The position numbers were made by a program, and so were the translations under genes. A stretch of 64,000 nt of DNA. It comes from Tyto alba (lineage: Eukaryota; Chordata; Aves; Strigiformes; Tytonidae). A model generated the notes under the pieces. That model searched no databases, had not been told where the DNA came from, and worked only from the letters and a program-made list of their open reading frames with translations. This document shows, in pieces, positions 37,288-48,666 of this stretch. The stretch's first letter is position 1. The number at the start of each line of letters is the position of its first letter. The stretch spans positions 14,821,387-14,885,386 of the forward strand of contig NW_024881321.1 of NCBI RefSeq assembly GCF_018691265.1, written 5' to 3'.

Positions 37288-37417
37288 CTGTTTTTATCTC
37301 AACCCGTGAGTCTCCATCTTTGTCCCTCCGATTCCCTCCCCATTCCCAAGTGTGGGGGGGTGGATGAGCGACTGCAGGGCTTTTAGCTGCTGGGTAGGCT
37401 CAAACGACAACAGAAGC

Positions 37418-40400
37418 ACATTAAATGAACATTAATGCAAAGGGGGTGAGGTCAAACTGAAGTTAATTGGAGACAGAGATGCATCTATCAAGCTCTACAC
37501 TGTGATTACAATTCTTATTACCTGTATGTACCATTTAATATATAAAGATATACAAACTGCTGATAATACTTTTTTACTGAGATAAAATACTTATTAGCTA
37601 CTTCCATGAAATTTGAAAGGTTATCAGTCAGGTTTCTTAGTGCCACTCTTATATGTACATTTTTTGAGAGACCAGCACTGTTGCAGTATCAATATGACAG
37701 ATTACTTATTTATTTGCCCTCGTGTTCTATTCCTTTAAGGAAAGAATGAGGTCAGATGCACCTCCTGGGTGTCCAAGGGAACCTGATGTGCTTCTATAGC
37801 CATTTTAACATGCTTGGGGAAAAAGTGTTTCCCAGGACAATGAATGAAGAAATGGGGAGATTTTAGCATAGAATGAAGAGTTTGCCCATCATGCACAGAC
37901 TGAGACACTGGTGAGGAGGAAGAGACCAGACAACTGGGCTTTGGAGAATAGCTCACAACAAAAGGTGATTTCGAGGGAACCAATTGGGACTGTAGTGTTA
38001 GTTTCCATTGAGGAAGCCATTGAGAGACTAACCCTAACCCCAAAGCTAGTCTGGAAACAGAGATTTGACTTCCCACAAAAAAATTAAAAGAAAATGTTTT
38101 TTAGACTTTCCTCTTCAGGTATTTTTTGTGCTTTTTTTTCCTTTTAGTTTAAAAGCCTTTTTGGTAATTTTGGAATACATACTTAAGAAAATATTTAGAT
38201 AGATCTGTTTCAAAACTCCAGCTAAATAAGTGTTCCTTTGAAATCACTCAAGGCAGTGTTGTTACTCTGGAAGATTTGAATCTGGTCACCTGGAAATGTT
38301 CAGAGGAAAGGTGATTATTATGTCCAGAAAGACTTTGTTTACCTGTAGAGAGGAAAACTGTTTAAATGAACCCTATCATGGATTTCTGCAACTCAGACTT
38401 ATACAGCAGGAAAAAACCCAAAGTTTTAATTATCTGTGATTATAGCCAGAAGAGGTCACTCAGGGTAAAAAGTAGGAATCTATGACCTGCTTGCTATACG
38501 GTCAGATGAGATGACCAAATTCTGCTGAGCAGTGGATAAGTCAGGATAACCTTTCATGAATTTACAGTATATTTTCCTTGGAATAGAGATAAATTTTACT
38601 GCTAAAGAAAAAAGGCACCCAGAATAAAAGTTCATGAGGAAGAATTGCCAGACGTAGTAAAATCCCCTGCAAGAATATTAATCCATCCCAGAAGTCATAT
38701 GTTCTTGTCAAATTACAGTTATAATGTTTAATCCTTCCTTTGTCTCCTCAGTGAATGTCACTACTGGGGAAATGTATGTCCAGCAATGTCAAAGTCACCA
38801 CAGTAGACTATGCAGGGAACATTTGTCTTTCCTTTTCAGATATTCAGTGAACTGCAGCAGGATTAAATCCACATTTATATGTAGGGCTATTCCCAGGATG
38901 ATCAGGAACTCAAAGGGACTGTATTCAATTTTTACTCCTTATTAAAGGAGAATGCGATTCTCTACAGAGATAAAGAATCTGAAGGACAAAGGTAATAAAA
39001 TGTAAAATTAGGAAAATTTATGTGGCAGCAAATGAAGGGAGATGAGGACAGAGCTGCAGGGAACTCTTCCACTGCAGTTGCACTGGTTTCACTATTTTTT
39101 ACTTTGAAAATATGATCTATCTGTGAGATATTCTCATATGGAGTGTAGTTCTTTCTGAGCACTTGATAAACATAATGCATACAGAAGGGAGAGGGAAATT
39201 CATAAAATAAACAGTATGATAACTGAAGATCGAGTATTCATGTTGAGAAGTATATTACTCTAGCAGTTGCCATCCTTGATTCAATACAACTTTTGAATTA
39301 AATGTAGGCACTCTTCAGTGTAATTATCACAATTTGGTTTCTCTGAGTCACCAGAGTCACAATACTCCTATCTGACATTGCGAAATTTTTCACTTTTTGT
39401 GTGTGCTGTTCCTATATTCATGAGTTATGTGATATAGATACAACATCTTATTTCAGGCAGTTAGAGAAGAAAAACAGTAACAACAAAACCTCCAAAAACG
39501 TTTACAAGTTTTATTTGCCACCTTAATTGTGAGTTTGGGGGCTCTGGAATTTGCACAGCTGTTGTCAAGTTAATCAAACTACTGTATGTGCTGTATATGT
39601 GAACCCAGAAGATTGAATTTAGCATTATAAAAATATTGCCAGTTGTTAAGTTCCTGCTAAACAAGATATTTTGGTATTATATGATATATCTGAATTAAAA
39701 AGCTTCCAAGACTCTTCAAATTAATATAAAACTTTTTTTTTTTTTTCATAGTAAATGTTAATCTGTCACTTTATTTACCAAACAAACGGCCAAGAAGAAA
39801 AAAAATCTGTATTTAGATGAAATCTGGTATCATAGAATTGAAATTAATGATTTTCCCAGACAAGCAAGAGTTGGTGTTTCTGGATGGTCTCAGAATATCT
39901 TCTAAAGAATAGTGTTCAATTGTTTCTGGGAATAAAGGCAACAAAATTGAATATTTCCCCTAAAAAATTCTTATGACACAAATATTGACTGTAATGTGGC
40001 AGAATTTGTGTAGGAAATTCATCAAAGAAATAGACACACCTTTAAATATTTTCAATTTTCTGTACTGGATCTTATAAGGATGTCTATTAGGAGTCATGAC
40101 AAATTAATCAGGACAGTTTTATGGCCATAGTCATCATGTGGTGTATGTTAGTGCAGAATATCTCTCAAGGCAGACACAAGGAGTCATGTGAGACTACCCT
40201 GGAACTACAGCTACAGTTATTCAAGTTTCAGCCATCAACTTGAAGAATATCATCCATATTCTTATTATATATGTGTATAAAGAGTAGCTGTATACAAATA
40301 AAACATATATTTATAAAAGTTGCATTTGAATGTTTTGTAAATCTATACAATAAAGGTGGGACTCACAAAAATTTAACTAGGGCAAAATATTTATGAAATA

Positions 40401-43400
40401 TGAAACAGTTGACATTGATCTAAAATATGCATAAATATAAACTAAACATGGTTTTTCAGATATACCTTTGCATCCATCTCAGAAAAAAAAAATACAGAAT
40501 ATTGCATTTGAATTCTGCAAACAAATTACTTCTTTACTTACTTTTATTTTAAAATTTTGCTGTTAGTCTGGGCTTCAGGGATATCGGCAAACCACAAATA
40601 ATTCCAGTCCAGTGTCTGAATTAACATCAATTCTGATCTTTTAACCTTTTTAGAGTGTTCATCTGATCAACACTTCAAGGTCTTACTGAAGATATTAGCA
40701 ATGAGAGGCTCCTGTATTACATTGCACAAGTTTTTCTGGGTTCTAGTCTTGTATGTCTCCATGGTATTACAGCAGTGGGGAGAATGCCTGAAACTATTAC
40801 AGGAGCAGTACAGAAGTTACGTCTGCTTTTCGGACAGCAGCACATAACAATTTTCTAATCTTTCTATTACAGTTGACTAGCCATGTTTTAAATCCTCCCC
40901 TGTTGTTTGTCATCTTAAATCTCCAATTGAAAACTTAATCTGTGGCAACCATAGTCTAAACTGAAACTTCAGAGGGCCAAAGCTTTTAAACTGAAAACTT
41001 TTAGTTTCCAAATAGTTTCTCCTTTCTTGATTAAAATAATAATATTCTGATTCTTCAGAACCTATGTGGGTCTCATACCTCTACACCTTCTAGGTTTTCA
41101 CTTTCAAGTCATAGACACCATAAATTCCTTCCTCTTGCTTCCCAATGGGATAGATTTTTGTTTATTGCTTGACTGTCTCTACCAATACAGAGTTTCTCCA
41201 TAAAGACTCTGACCTTTTCTGTCTTTCTTAGAATAAGACAAAGGTCTGTTTTGATCTCTTCTCTAACAAAGAGATACAACACAATGTCCCTGTTATGGAA
41301 ATGTAATAATGCTACCTTCTAGTTCTATTTTTAAGGTATATGTCTATTATTTTAAATACTTCATTTTCATCTAATAAACTTTGTTTCTATGACAAAATTT
41401 TTCATCAGGAGTATTTGCCCTCCAAGAGGAGCAGCTGAGCCATTCACTGTTTGGAAGAGGAAGTAACATGAAAGACAGAGAAATACTGGGTAAAACTCAT
41501 AGAAGCATTAGTTTACAAATCGTTGAATAGAAATTTCCAGTTGTCATTATCTTACTGTATGAACTTTTCTTGAAACTAATTTTATGACTGTCAGTATTCA
41601 TTATTGTAAATGACTGAAATGAAAAGCTGCTCTGAGTTAAGAGATCTATCAAATTTAACAGATTTAATTATTAAAGGTGGATGCAACATTGTTTTTAAAC
41701 TTGAACCTTAGGATAAAAGTTGACATTTCATGCAGTGTTCATCTTACTTAAGTTTAGTTGTCTAAATCACAGTTGTGTGTATCTGAGCTATTTAATTAGG
41801 CTCCCTTTATGAACAGTAAAGGGGAAAAATGAATTGTAGTATTATTCCTCTTTCCCTAATTATCTAAATGAATTCACCTAATGCAACAAATCAGCCTCAG
41901 ACAGCCTTCAGACATGGCTGGATTCTATGAAATATTTCTATTACTTCTTTCTTTTCAGCCTAAAACAATAGTTTGCTCTGAAGTTTCCTTCTGTGCTTTA
42001 ACATTAATGAACTAAAATATGGCTGAAGAGAGTTAAAGTGAAACACTAGAGAAAGGAACAGGAAAAGAAGGGAGAGTTATTGTGGAATTTGGAGTGTCAG
42101 AGGAGAATATAAATAGGTGGAATTTGAATACAGGAACTTTAACTTTGTAGGTAAAGAGGGACTGAAGGAATGAAAGACTGAAGACCTAAGGGAGGGAAGG
42201 ACGGGGTAATGAACACAAGACTAGGAAGGACTATGAAAAGGGGTGACCTGATGAAGGATGTATAAGGAGTTGAAAGGAAGACAGTCATTGAATAAAATTT
42301 GTTTTCATATTTATTTTTCTTTTTCTTCTTCAATAAGACTCTCTCCTTAGAATTTTAAAAAGGGTAAGCACGTGTAGCAATGTAAATTTTCATTTACATT
42401 TTGAAATGATTAAATTATATTGTTTCCTTAAATCTTTTTTTTTGTCTATAAAAACTAGAACTCCATGGCTGACATGTCTAAAAGGTCTGAAAAATGAATG
42501 AATTTGTTTAATATATAACTATTTAAAATAACTACATTTTCTGATAGTCCACTGTAGATCCTATAACGCTTTCTCGGCTGTCTGTACTCAATAGAATGTT
42601 TCAGGAAGTCTCAGAAAATCTTAAGAAAAAAGTTGTGCAGAAAGAATTTTGTATTTCTGAGATCTGCTATGGTTTTCATAGAAGTATCTAGTAACTGTTC
42701 TAATGGTAAGACTTCTATTTGATCCATTAGACACACCCTCAAGCCAAAAATATGAGCCATTTGACTCTTTCCCTATTATGGTAATACCAGATATATCCCT
42801 ATCTGACAGTTTACTATTCTTTTAAGAAACTGGTCATGAAGTTCTGAAAATACAAGCTTATCTTTATGGTCTCATAAATTTTTGTGTAATGTATTTATAG
42901 AAAAGATTCTGATCAAAATTATCATGCTCAGCTAATTCACATACTGGATAAGTAGTGAGCTTGTCTTACTCAAGTTACGTTTTTCTTTTTTTGGTTCAAG
43001 TAAATTGACTGAAATTAGATGAAAATTCCATCTATTGTGTATTTCATGTACCAGAAGCCTTTTCAGCAGTCATTATTCACTTTGATAACAAAGGCTATGA
43101 TAAGTATCCCACAATATTTATGTTGTATTAGGGTTTAAAAGCTTTCAGCTATTTATCTTACATTGTTGTCATATTTTTAATAATTTCTGCTTAAATGAAA
43201 TGCAACACTTTGTGCTTTTTGATCCAATGGTCTACAAAACCACTGTGACCATTACAGTGTTCTGTCCCTTAAAATCAACATGCACTTGGCCTACTAATGA
43301 AAATTCATTTTTTCCTTTAAAATGATATTTATTTTTAGCATTAATGTCATTAAAGTTAAATTGGTAAATATATTTTACTACATTTTTGAAAGCAAAGCAT

Positions 43401-43899
43401 AAGTGTGAAAGCTGACACAATTGAAGCTATACAAAATTTTCAGATGTATATCATACCAACTTAAATCAAGCAGTATCTTATTGCTACTGAAAAAATTCAC
43501 ACAATTACAAAGAAAAGGAAAAACATTAACAAGGACATAAATATTATATGACTTCATAATTTACATCATGCTGAATAAATCTCAGGAAATTAATATACAA
43601 ATCACTTTTTTATCTAATTTCTGCTGACATTTCATAAGTATATCATAGGTCAAATGAAGGAACATTCACTAGTCTTGGCATTCATCAGCCCTTTGTGACA
43701 AAATGAGAAAAAAATATTTTCATAAGTTACTTTTCAATGACCTAATAACATATTATTAGTGAGAAACAGCTATGTAAGTATGACCAGTTTGAACTCAAAG
43801 TCAACACCATATAAAGGCAAAAAAATTCCTCTGTTGAAAACCCAAACCAAATATGAAGGGGAAAAAAAAAAAAAAAAAAGAATGAACCTTGATAAAAGG
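37418..43899. other. AT-rich intergenic sequence, no gene seen
   Basis: No gene recognised. A 113-codon minus-strand open frame at 38076-37735 is somewhat richer in G+C than its surroundings, without a recognisable domain. A18 lies at 43862-43879. Confidence 0.5.
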
Positions 43900-44126
43900 A
43901 AATTCAATGGAGCAACCAAAAGGATAAAATATTGTCAAGTGAAACATTATTAGAGATAATATGCTGGCATCCCAACGGAAAAGCTTGTCACCTATCAAAA
44001 CCAACTCAAAAAATAAAAAGAATAAAATATATGTATAAAGTAATATAGATCTTCTATCGGTAAAAGACATGATGGAACAAAGAAAACAGATGAGACAATT
44101 AAATCTAAAGCCTTAATGAAAGTAGC
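43900..44126 (+). mobile_element. Possible left part of an ancient CR1 broken by LTR copy 3
   Basis: AT-rich, repeat-like, and directly abutting the LTR. It is assigned only because the sequence on the other side of the LTR looks like old CR1 and the LTR has a target duplication. Direct resemblance is weak. Confidence 0.25.
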
Positions 44127-45137
44127 TCTCGTAGTTTGTGCTCAGAGGGTAACTGAGCACCACGGAGCTTCCCCTCCAGCATTGAGAAAGAGAAAATAAG
44201 CCAAAGGTTGGGATTTGAGATGACAAAATGAAGGGATAAATCACCCATTACGGTCATAGGCAAAAGACAGACTCATTAGGGGAAGAAAAAGGAATGTAAA
44301 TTTATTATAGGAACTAACAACAATACCACATAACAGGCAGAGTAGGACAGTGAGAAGCATTACCATATCCTGAAAACATGTTTCTTCCACTCCTCCCTTC
44401 TTCCTGGGCTCAGCTCTGCTCCCAGTTTCTCTACCTCTTCCCCTCAGAAGCACAGGGGCAGGGAATGGGGAGCTCAGTCAGTGCTGCCGCTTCTTCTATC
44501 TTTGAGAGGGGGGGAAACTCTGGAGCTTATTCCCCCTACTCCAACATGGTTCCCCTCTCACAGAAGACAGTCCTCCACAACTTTTCTCCAACTTCAGTCC
44601 ATCCCACGGGCCACAGTGTTGCCTTTGCTGCTTCAGTGTAGGCACCAACTTTCTCCAACTGGTGTCCCTCTCATGGGCTGCAGCCTTTCTTCCCACAGGG
44701 TCCCAACTGCTTCTGAGTGCAGACACCTTAATTTTCTGTGTTGGCCTGCCCCCCTGCCCCAGGCCATAAATCAGTGTCTGCTCCACCACTGACCTTCATG
44801 CATGGTGTGGAGGGGCCACCCTGATGTCTCACCACAGGATACAGGGGGGGATCTATGGTCTATGCTCCAGAACACCTCCCCCCGCCTTTCTTCCTCTGTT
44901 CCTTCACTGACTTCATTGTTCACACAGCTGCCACAACTCCTCCTCACCAGTCCAACTCCTCCCAAATCCCTTCTTAAATATGTTATCGTAGAGGCACAGC
45001 TGATTGGCTCAGCCTTGGTGCAGAGGTGGGTCTGACTTGAAGATGGGAGAGATTCAAGAATCTTCTCACAGGGGGCCACTGCTGTAACCCCTTCCCCCAC
45101 TACCCAACAACCCCACCACTCACTCAAACCCAGGACA
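44127..45137 (-). mobile_element. Solo ERV LTR, family A copy 3 (1,011 bp)
   Basis: Right end CACTCAAACCCAGGACA matches copies 1 and 2; left end TCTCGTAGTTTG is the mutated counterpart of TGTCGTGGTTTG. Flanks are GTAGC (44122-44126) and GTGGC (45138-45142), a 5-bp duplication with one mismatch. Minus-strand signals are conserved: CCAAT at 45007-45003, TATTTAAG at 44980-44973 and AATAAA at 44306-44301. It retains the central segment missing from copy 1. Its left 130 bases are more changed than in the other two copies. Confidence 0.85.
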
Positions 45138-46560
45138 GTGGCCAAAAGAAATTTTAAGAAAGTACTTGCTGAAAATTTAAAAATATTAATAGAAACAAAT
45201 TCGGACATCTCAGAATAAGAATGACTGACAAAAATATTAAAAATCATTTACTGGGTGCAAAGGTGATCATGGTGTAAAAGAATATATAAGTGTGAAAAAA
45301 AAAAAAAAAAAAACAAAAAACAAACTTGTGGAAAATTGAATTATTTCAGTCGTTTACATTTGTTGTGGAGGAGTTCTGGAAATTTGCCACACTGAATTAT
45401 TCCTTTACTTGGAGGGAAGTGTCATTAAAGACAAATGTTGTCAGAATAGACTAAGTGCTAATCAATAGAATAAAATACCCAAATTTCCAGAAGTAAATGG
45501 TATTCACCCAATAGTTTTAAAGGAAGCCAGATACAACTTTGTTGAAATATTAAGAGTGGATTTAATTGACCTTGGGGAATGATGTGTAAAAAATAAAATG
45601 AGTTAATAAAAAGATTCAGACACTCTTCATCATTAGGTTTGAGTTTTACATAACTGTGATTGTTAAAAATTGTGCTAAATAATAAATTTTTAGATTAACA
45701 AAGAATAAGGAAAAGCCAACATGGCTTTTTATAAAGGAAGTCACACCAGACAAATCAATTAGAAAATTTGAAAGGTTTATTTTAAAAGTACCCAGATTTC
45801 CAAAACCTGTTAAGATGATATTTTAAAACTTACTAAAGAAACTAAGACATCATGGCATAAAACCAAGATCCTGACAGGGATAAACATAAAATGGGTTAAT
45901 GCTGCTGATGTTTGCAATTGATAAAAAATTATTCTAGACAGTAAAATAGAATTCTAACTATTGAGAGTTCTAATAAATTGGTAAAATGACAGAAAATTAA
46001 ATATCAATATATATAATGCCAATATATATAATGTATGTGCAGAAAATGGCCTTAATTATACACAAACAAAAGTTTCCAAATTAGCTGTTCTTAGTGAAGA
46101 GATCTTGTATTCTTTATAAATAACTCTGTAGTAATATAATCATAAAGTGCAGACATAGGCAAGAGGTAAATATGTTACATCTTCCTACTAAAATAAATGA
46201 GAAAATAATAAACATTATGATGCCTCCAGGACATACTTAAATTTTGAGTACTGAGTACAGTTCAGGAACTATGATATCTGACATAATATACTAAAACATC
46301 CTTAGAAAAGTAGTCAAAGGTTGACAAAGATAACTGAAGTTACATAATAACTACTGTGCAGAGAAAATATGTCCTTTTAGCTAAGAAGAAGATACCAGGG
46401 ATGAAAGATAGTGAATTATGTAAAATAATGAGTGCTGTAAAATGAAAAGAGATTGAGAGGACAGGAAAAGATCATTCATTCTTTATTTATTACAGCACAG
46501 GAATTCTTTCTTAATGACAACACAAAAGTTAGGGTTGCCCACTGAAGTTATTGGGCAGTG
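45138..46560 (+). mobile_element. Remnant of an ancient CR1-like LINE
   Basis: Ordered weak matches to old CR1 text on the plus strand: TGGTATTCACCCAATAGTTT near 45498, AAAAGCCAACATGGCTTTTT near 45713 (a landmark of old amniote CR1 copies), TGATGCCTCCAGGACATAC near 46219 and TACAGTTCAGGAACTATG near 46256 (equivalent to the YCxQF region). All frames are destroyed. An A19 run interrupts at 45295-45313. Limits are approximate. Confidence 0.5.
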
Positions 46561-48640
46561 GCAAAAATTAGGCAGGAGTAGGTGAGAATATAACCATATG
46601 AACTTGTTTTTTTTCTGAAGCTGCTGCCGGTGGTCACTAATCAAAGATAAAATTTGAGGGTCAATGGTTCTTTCATCAGAACTGATGCAGCCATTTCTGT
46701 GTTCTTACAATCAGTTTTTGTTGTTCTTTTATGAAACTTTCAAAATCACTGAAGGTATGTAATTGGTGTGTTTCCAAATAATTTCCATCATGTGACCTAT
46801 ATTTTCCTTTCTCAAAAAACAAGAAGTCCTCCATTTCATTCTTCTTTATACACTGGAGCCATTATAAAGGAAATTTTGTTGTTATAGTATTTTACCAGTA
46901 ATACAGATGTTGCAGCATCAGCAGATGCCCTCTGACATTTATAGTAAAATGTTCAACACAGGCCTTTATTACTTAGTAAAGGTCTAGGCACCTTCCTACC
47001 TTCATACCAAGTAATTCTGACATATTTTAGCATTCACTACCGTGTTTATGTTATACAACCGTGGGATTCCTCAAACCCTTCAAAACCAGTTTCAAGCCTG
47101 AACTTTGACTGCATTTGCAACTTATCCTGCAAATGTATTTTAGTGCAAAGGTACCAGATTTAGATGGAAGGGATCTGGAGCATACCTTTGCCTGTGGTCA
47201 TACAACCTCTTTCTCATGCCTGCTTGCTTGATGAAGGCCCTTAACTTGCAATATAATAGAAAAAAAAGGCACAAAGATGAGAAGAAACCTACACCAATTT
47301 TCTGTTCTTTAATACTCTGAATTAGAAGAATTGAGTATGTTTTAAAACCAACACCGATTCCTGCATGAGTGAAGAACATAGGTAGTTTGACTGTATAGAA
47401 CACAACACAAAATAAAAAATAATCATTCCAGCCATTTAACCCTTTGACTCACTGAGGGTCACAGGCCGCCATTATAGATGACATCAAACTGCTTTTGAAA
47501 CAAAGTAATTAATAACTTCCATTCCTGTAACTTTTTTTTTTTTCATCTGCTACCCACCTTTTATAGTTCAAATAATCTTTATTTTCTTTAGAGATTTACC
47601 AGTTTCCTGGTCCTAATAATGTAGGCTAGAAAATGCGTGAAAGCATACTCAGCGCAAAATACATTCTTACCTTCACCTAGTTTGGATCAAGTCAAGGAAA
47701 TTTATTACCATCACTTCAAAGCTAGCACCTTTACATTCAGAAATCTACCCACAGTTTTCTTTCCTTAGGCCTTCAAAATTCCTGGAAATTTTTTTATACT
47801 CATAACAGGAATACTTATTGCTAAGCTGCTATTTTTACTCTATATTCATCCATTTATGAAACTGTCAGACTACTTAATACTACACCAACTTTAAACTTCA
47901 CATTTGCAGTGAATGACATAGATTTTTTTGAATGTCAGTTGCTAAGAATAGGTTTCTATAATATGTATTGGATATACATGAACTTCCTCTAGTCAAGTGC
48001 AGGTCTGTGGGATTGTATTAGAATGCCTTAGAGCTTCTACAATAAATCTCCTGAAATTTAAATATTTGGGTTTAGAGTCATCAATTTATTTTAAGTAATT
48101 TGTGGAGAAGGTAGAGCAAGAACATATCTGTCTCAATAGGGGTAAACATAAGCTCATGAACATAGAACTGCCCATGATCAGGAATCTAAACTAAAAAATG
48201 CAGTGTACAAAACCAATTAGCATGCAAGTGAGGACTACCTCAGAAATGCTGAAAATGGGAAGATCCAAGACTTCATTTAACTGATGGCTATTTTGCCTAA
48301 TATCTTTTTAGTGTTAAAGGATCATAAACTACAAAAAGTAATCTATAAAACATCTTATGCAGAGTCAAAACCCAGAAATTTTGTATGATGAATGCCCAGA
48401 TTAATAGATTAGAAAGTCATATTCCTTCTCACACTTGTACTCATCCTCTCTTTCTCTGGCCCAATGAACCTTCTATTCTTTGCTGCTTAATGATACGTTT
48501 GCAGCAATGTGGAAATTGTGTTCTGTGAAATCCCCTAATCATAGTTTGGGCATCAACTGCAAGATTAATGGGTATAGCAAATGTAAAAGTTAAACATGAG
48601 GTTACAGAGAGAGTATAACATCATGAATTCAAAGTAATAC

Positions 48641-48666
48641 TTTTTTTTTTTTTTTTTTTTTTTTTT
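48641..48666 (+). repeat. T26 homopolymer
   Basis: Uninterrupted T run. Confidence 0.9.

Larger units (their letters stand above)
36933..37412 (+). mobile_element. Solo ERV LTR, family B (480 bp)
   Basis: Begins TGTCCTGGTTGGGGCTGG and ends CAAACGACAACA, with a perfect 5-bp target duplication. Promoter elements are in plus order: ATTGG (inverted CCAAT) at 37079-37083, TATATAAAG at 37117-37125, and ATTAAA poly(A) signal at 37282-37287 followed by a GTGAGTCTCC stretch. The U3-R-U5 proportions are normal for a short avian LTR. It is far richer in G+C than its flanks. All signals are intact, suggesting a comparatively recent insertion. It differs from family A although both share the TGTCCTGG start on their own sense strand. 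Confidence 0.9.
36928..37417. repeat. Target-site duplication pair GAAGC around LTR family B
   Basis: Exact 5-bp repeats at 36928-36932 and 37413-37417 bracket the LTR. Confidence 0.9.

Noticed and set aside
38028..38041. Telomere-like CTAACCCTAACCCC
   Set aside because: Only about two units; too short to be an interstitial telomeric repeat.
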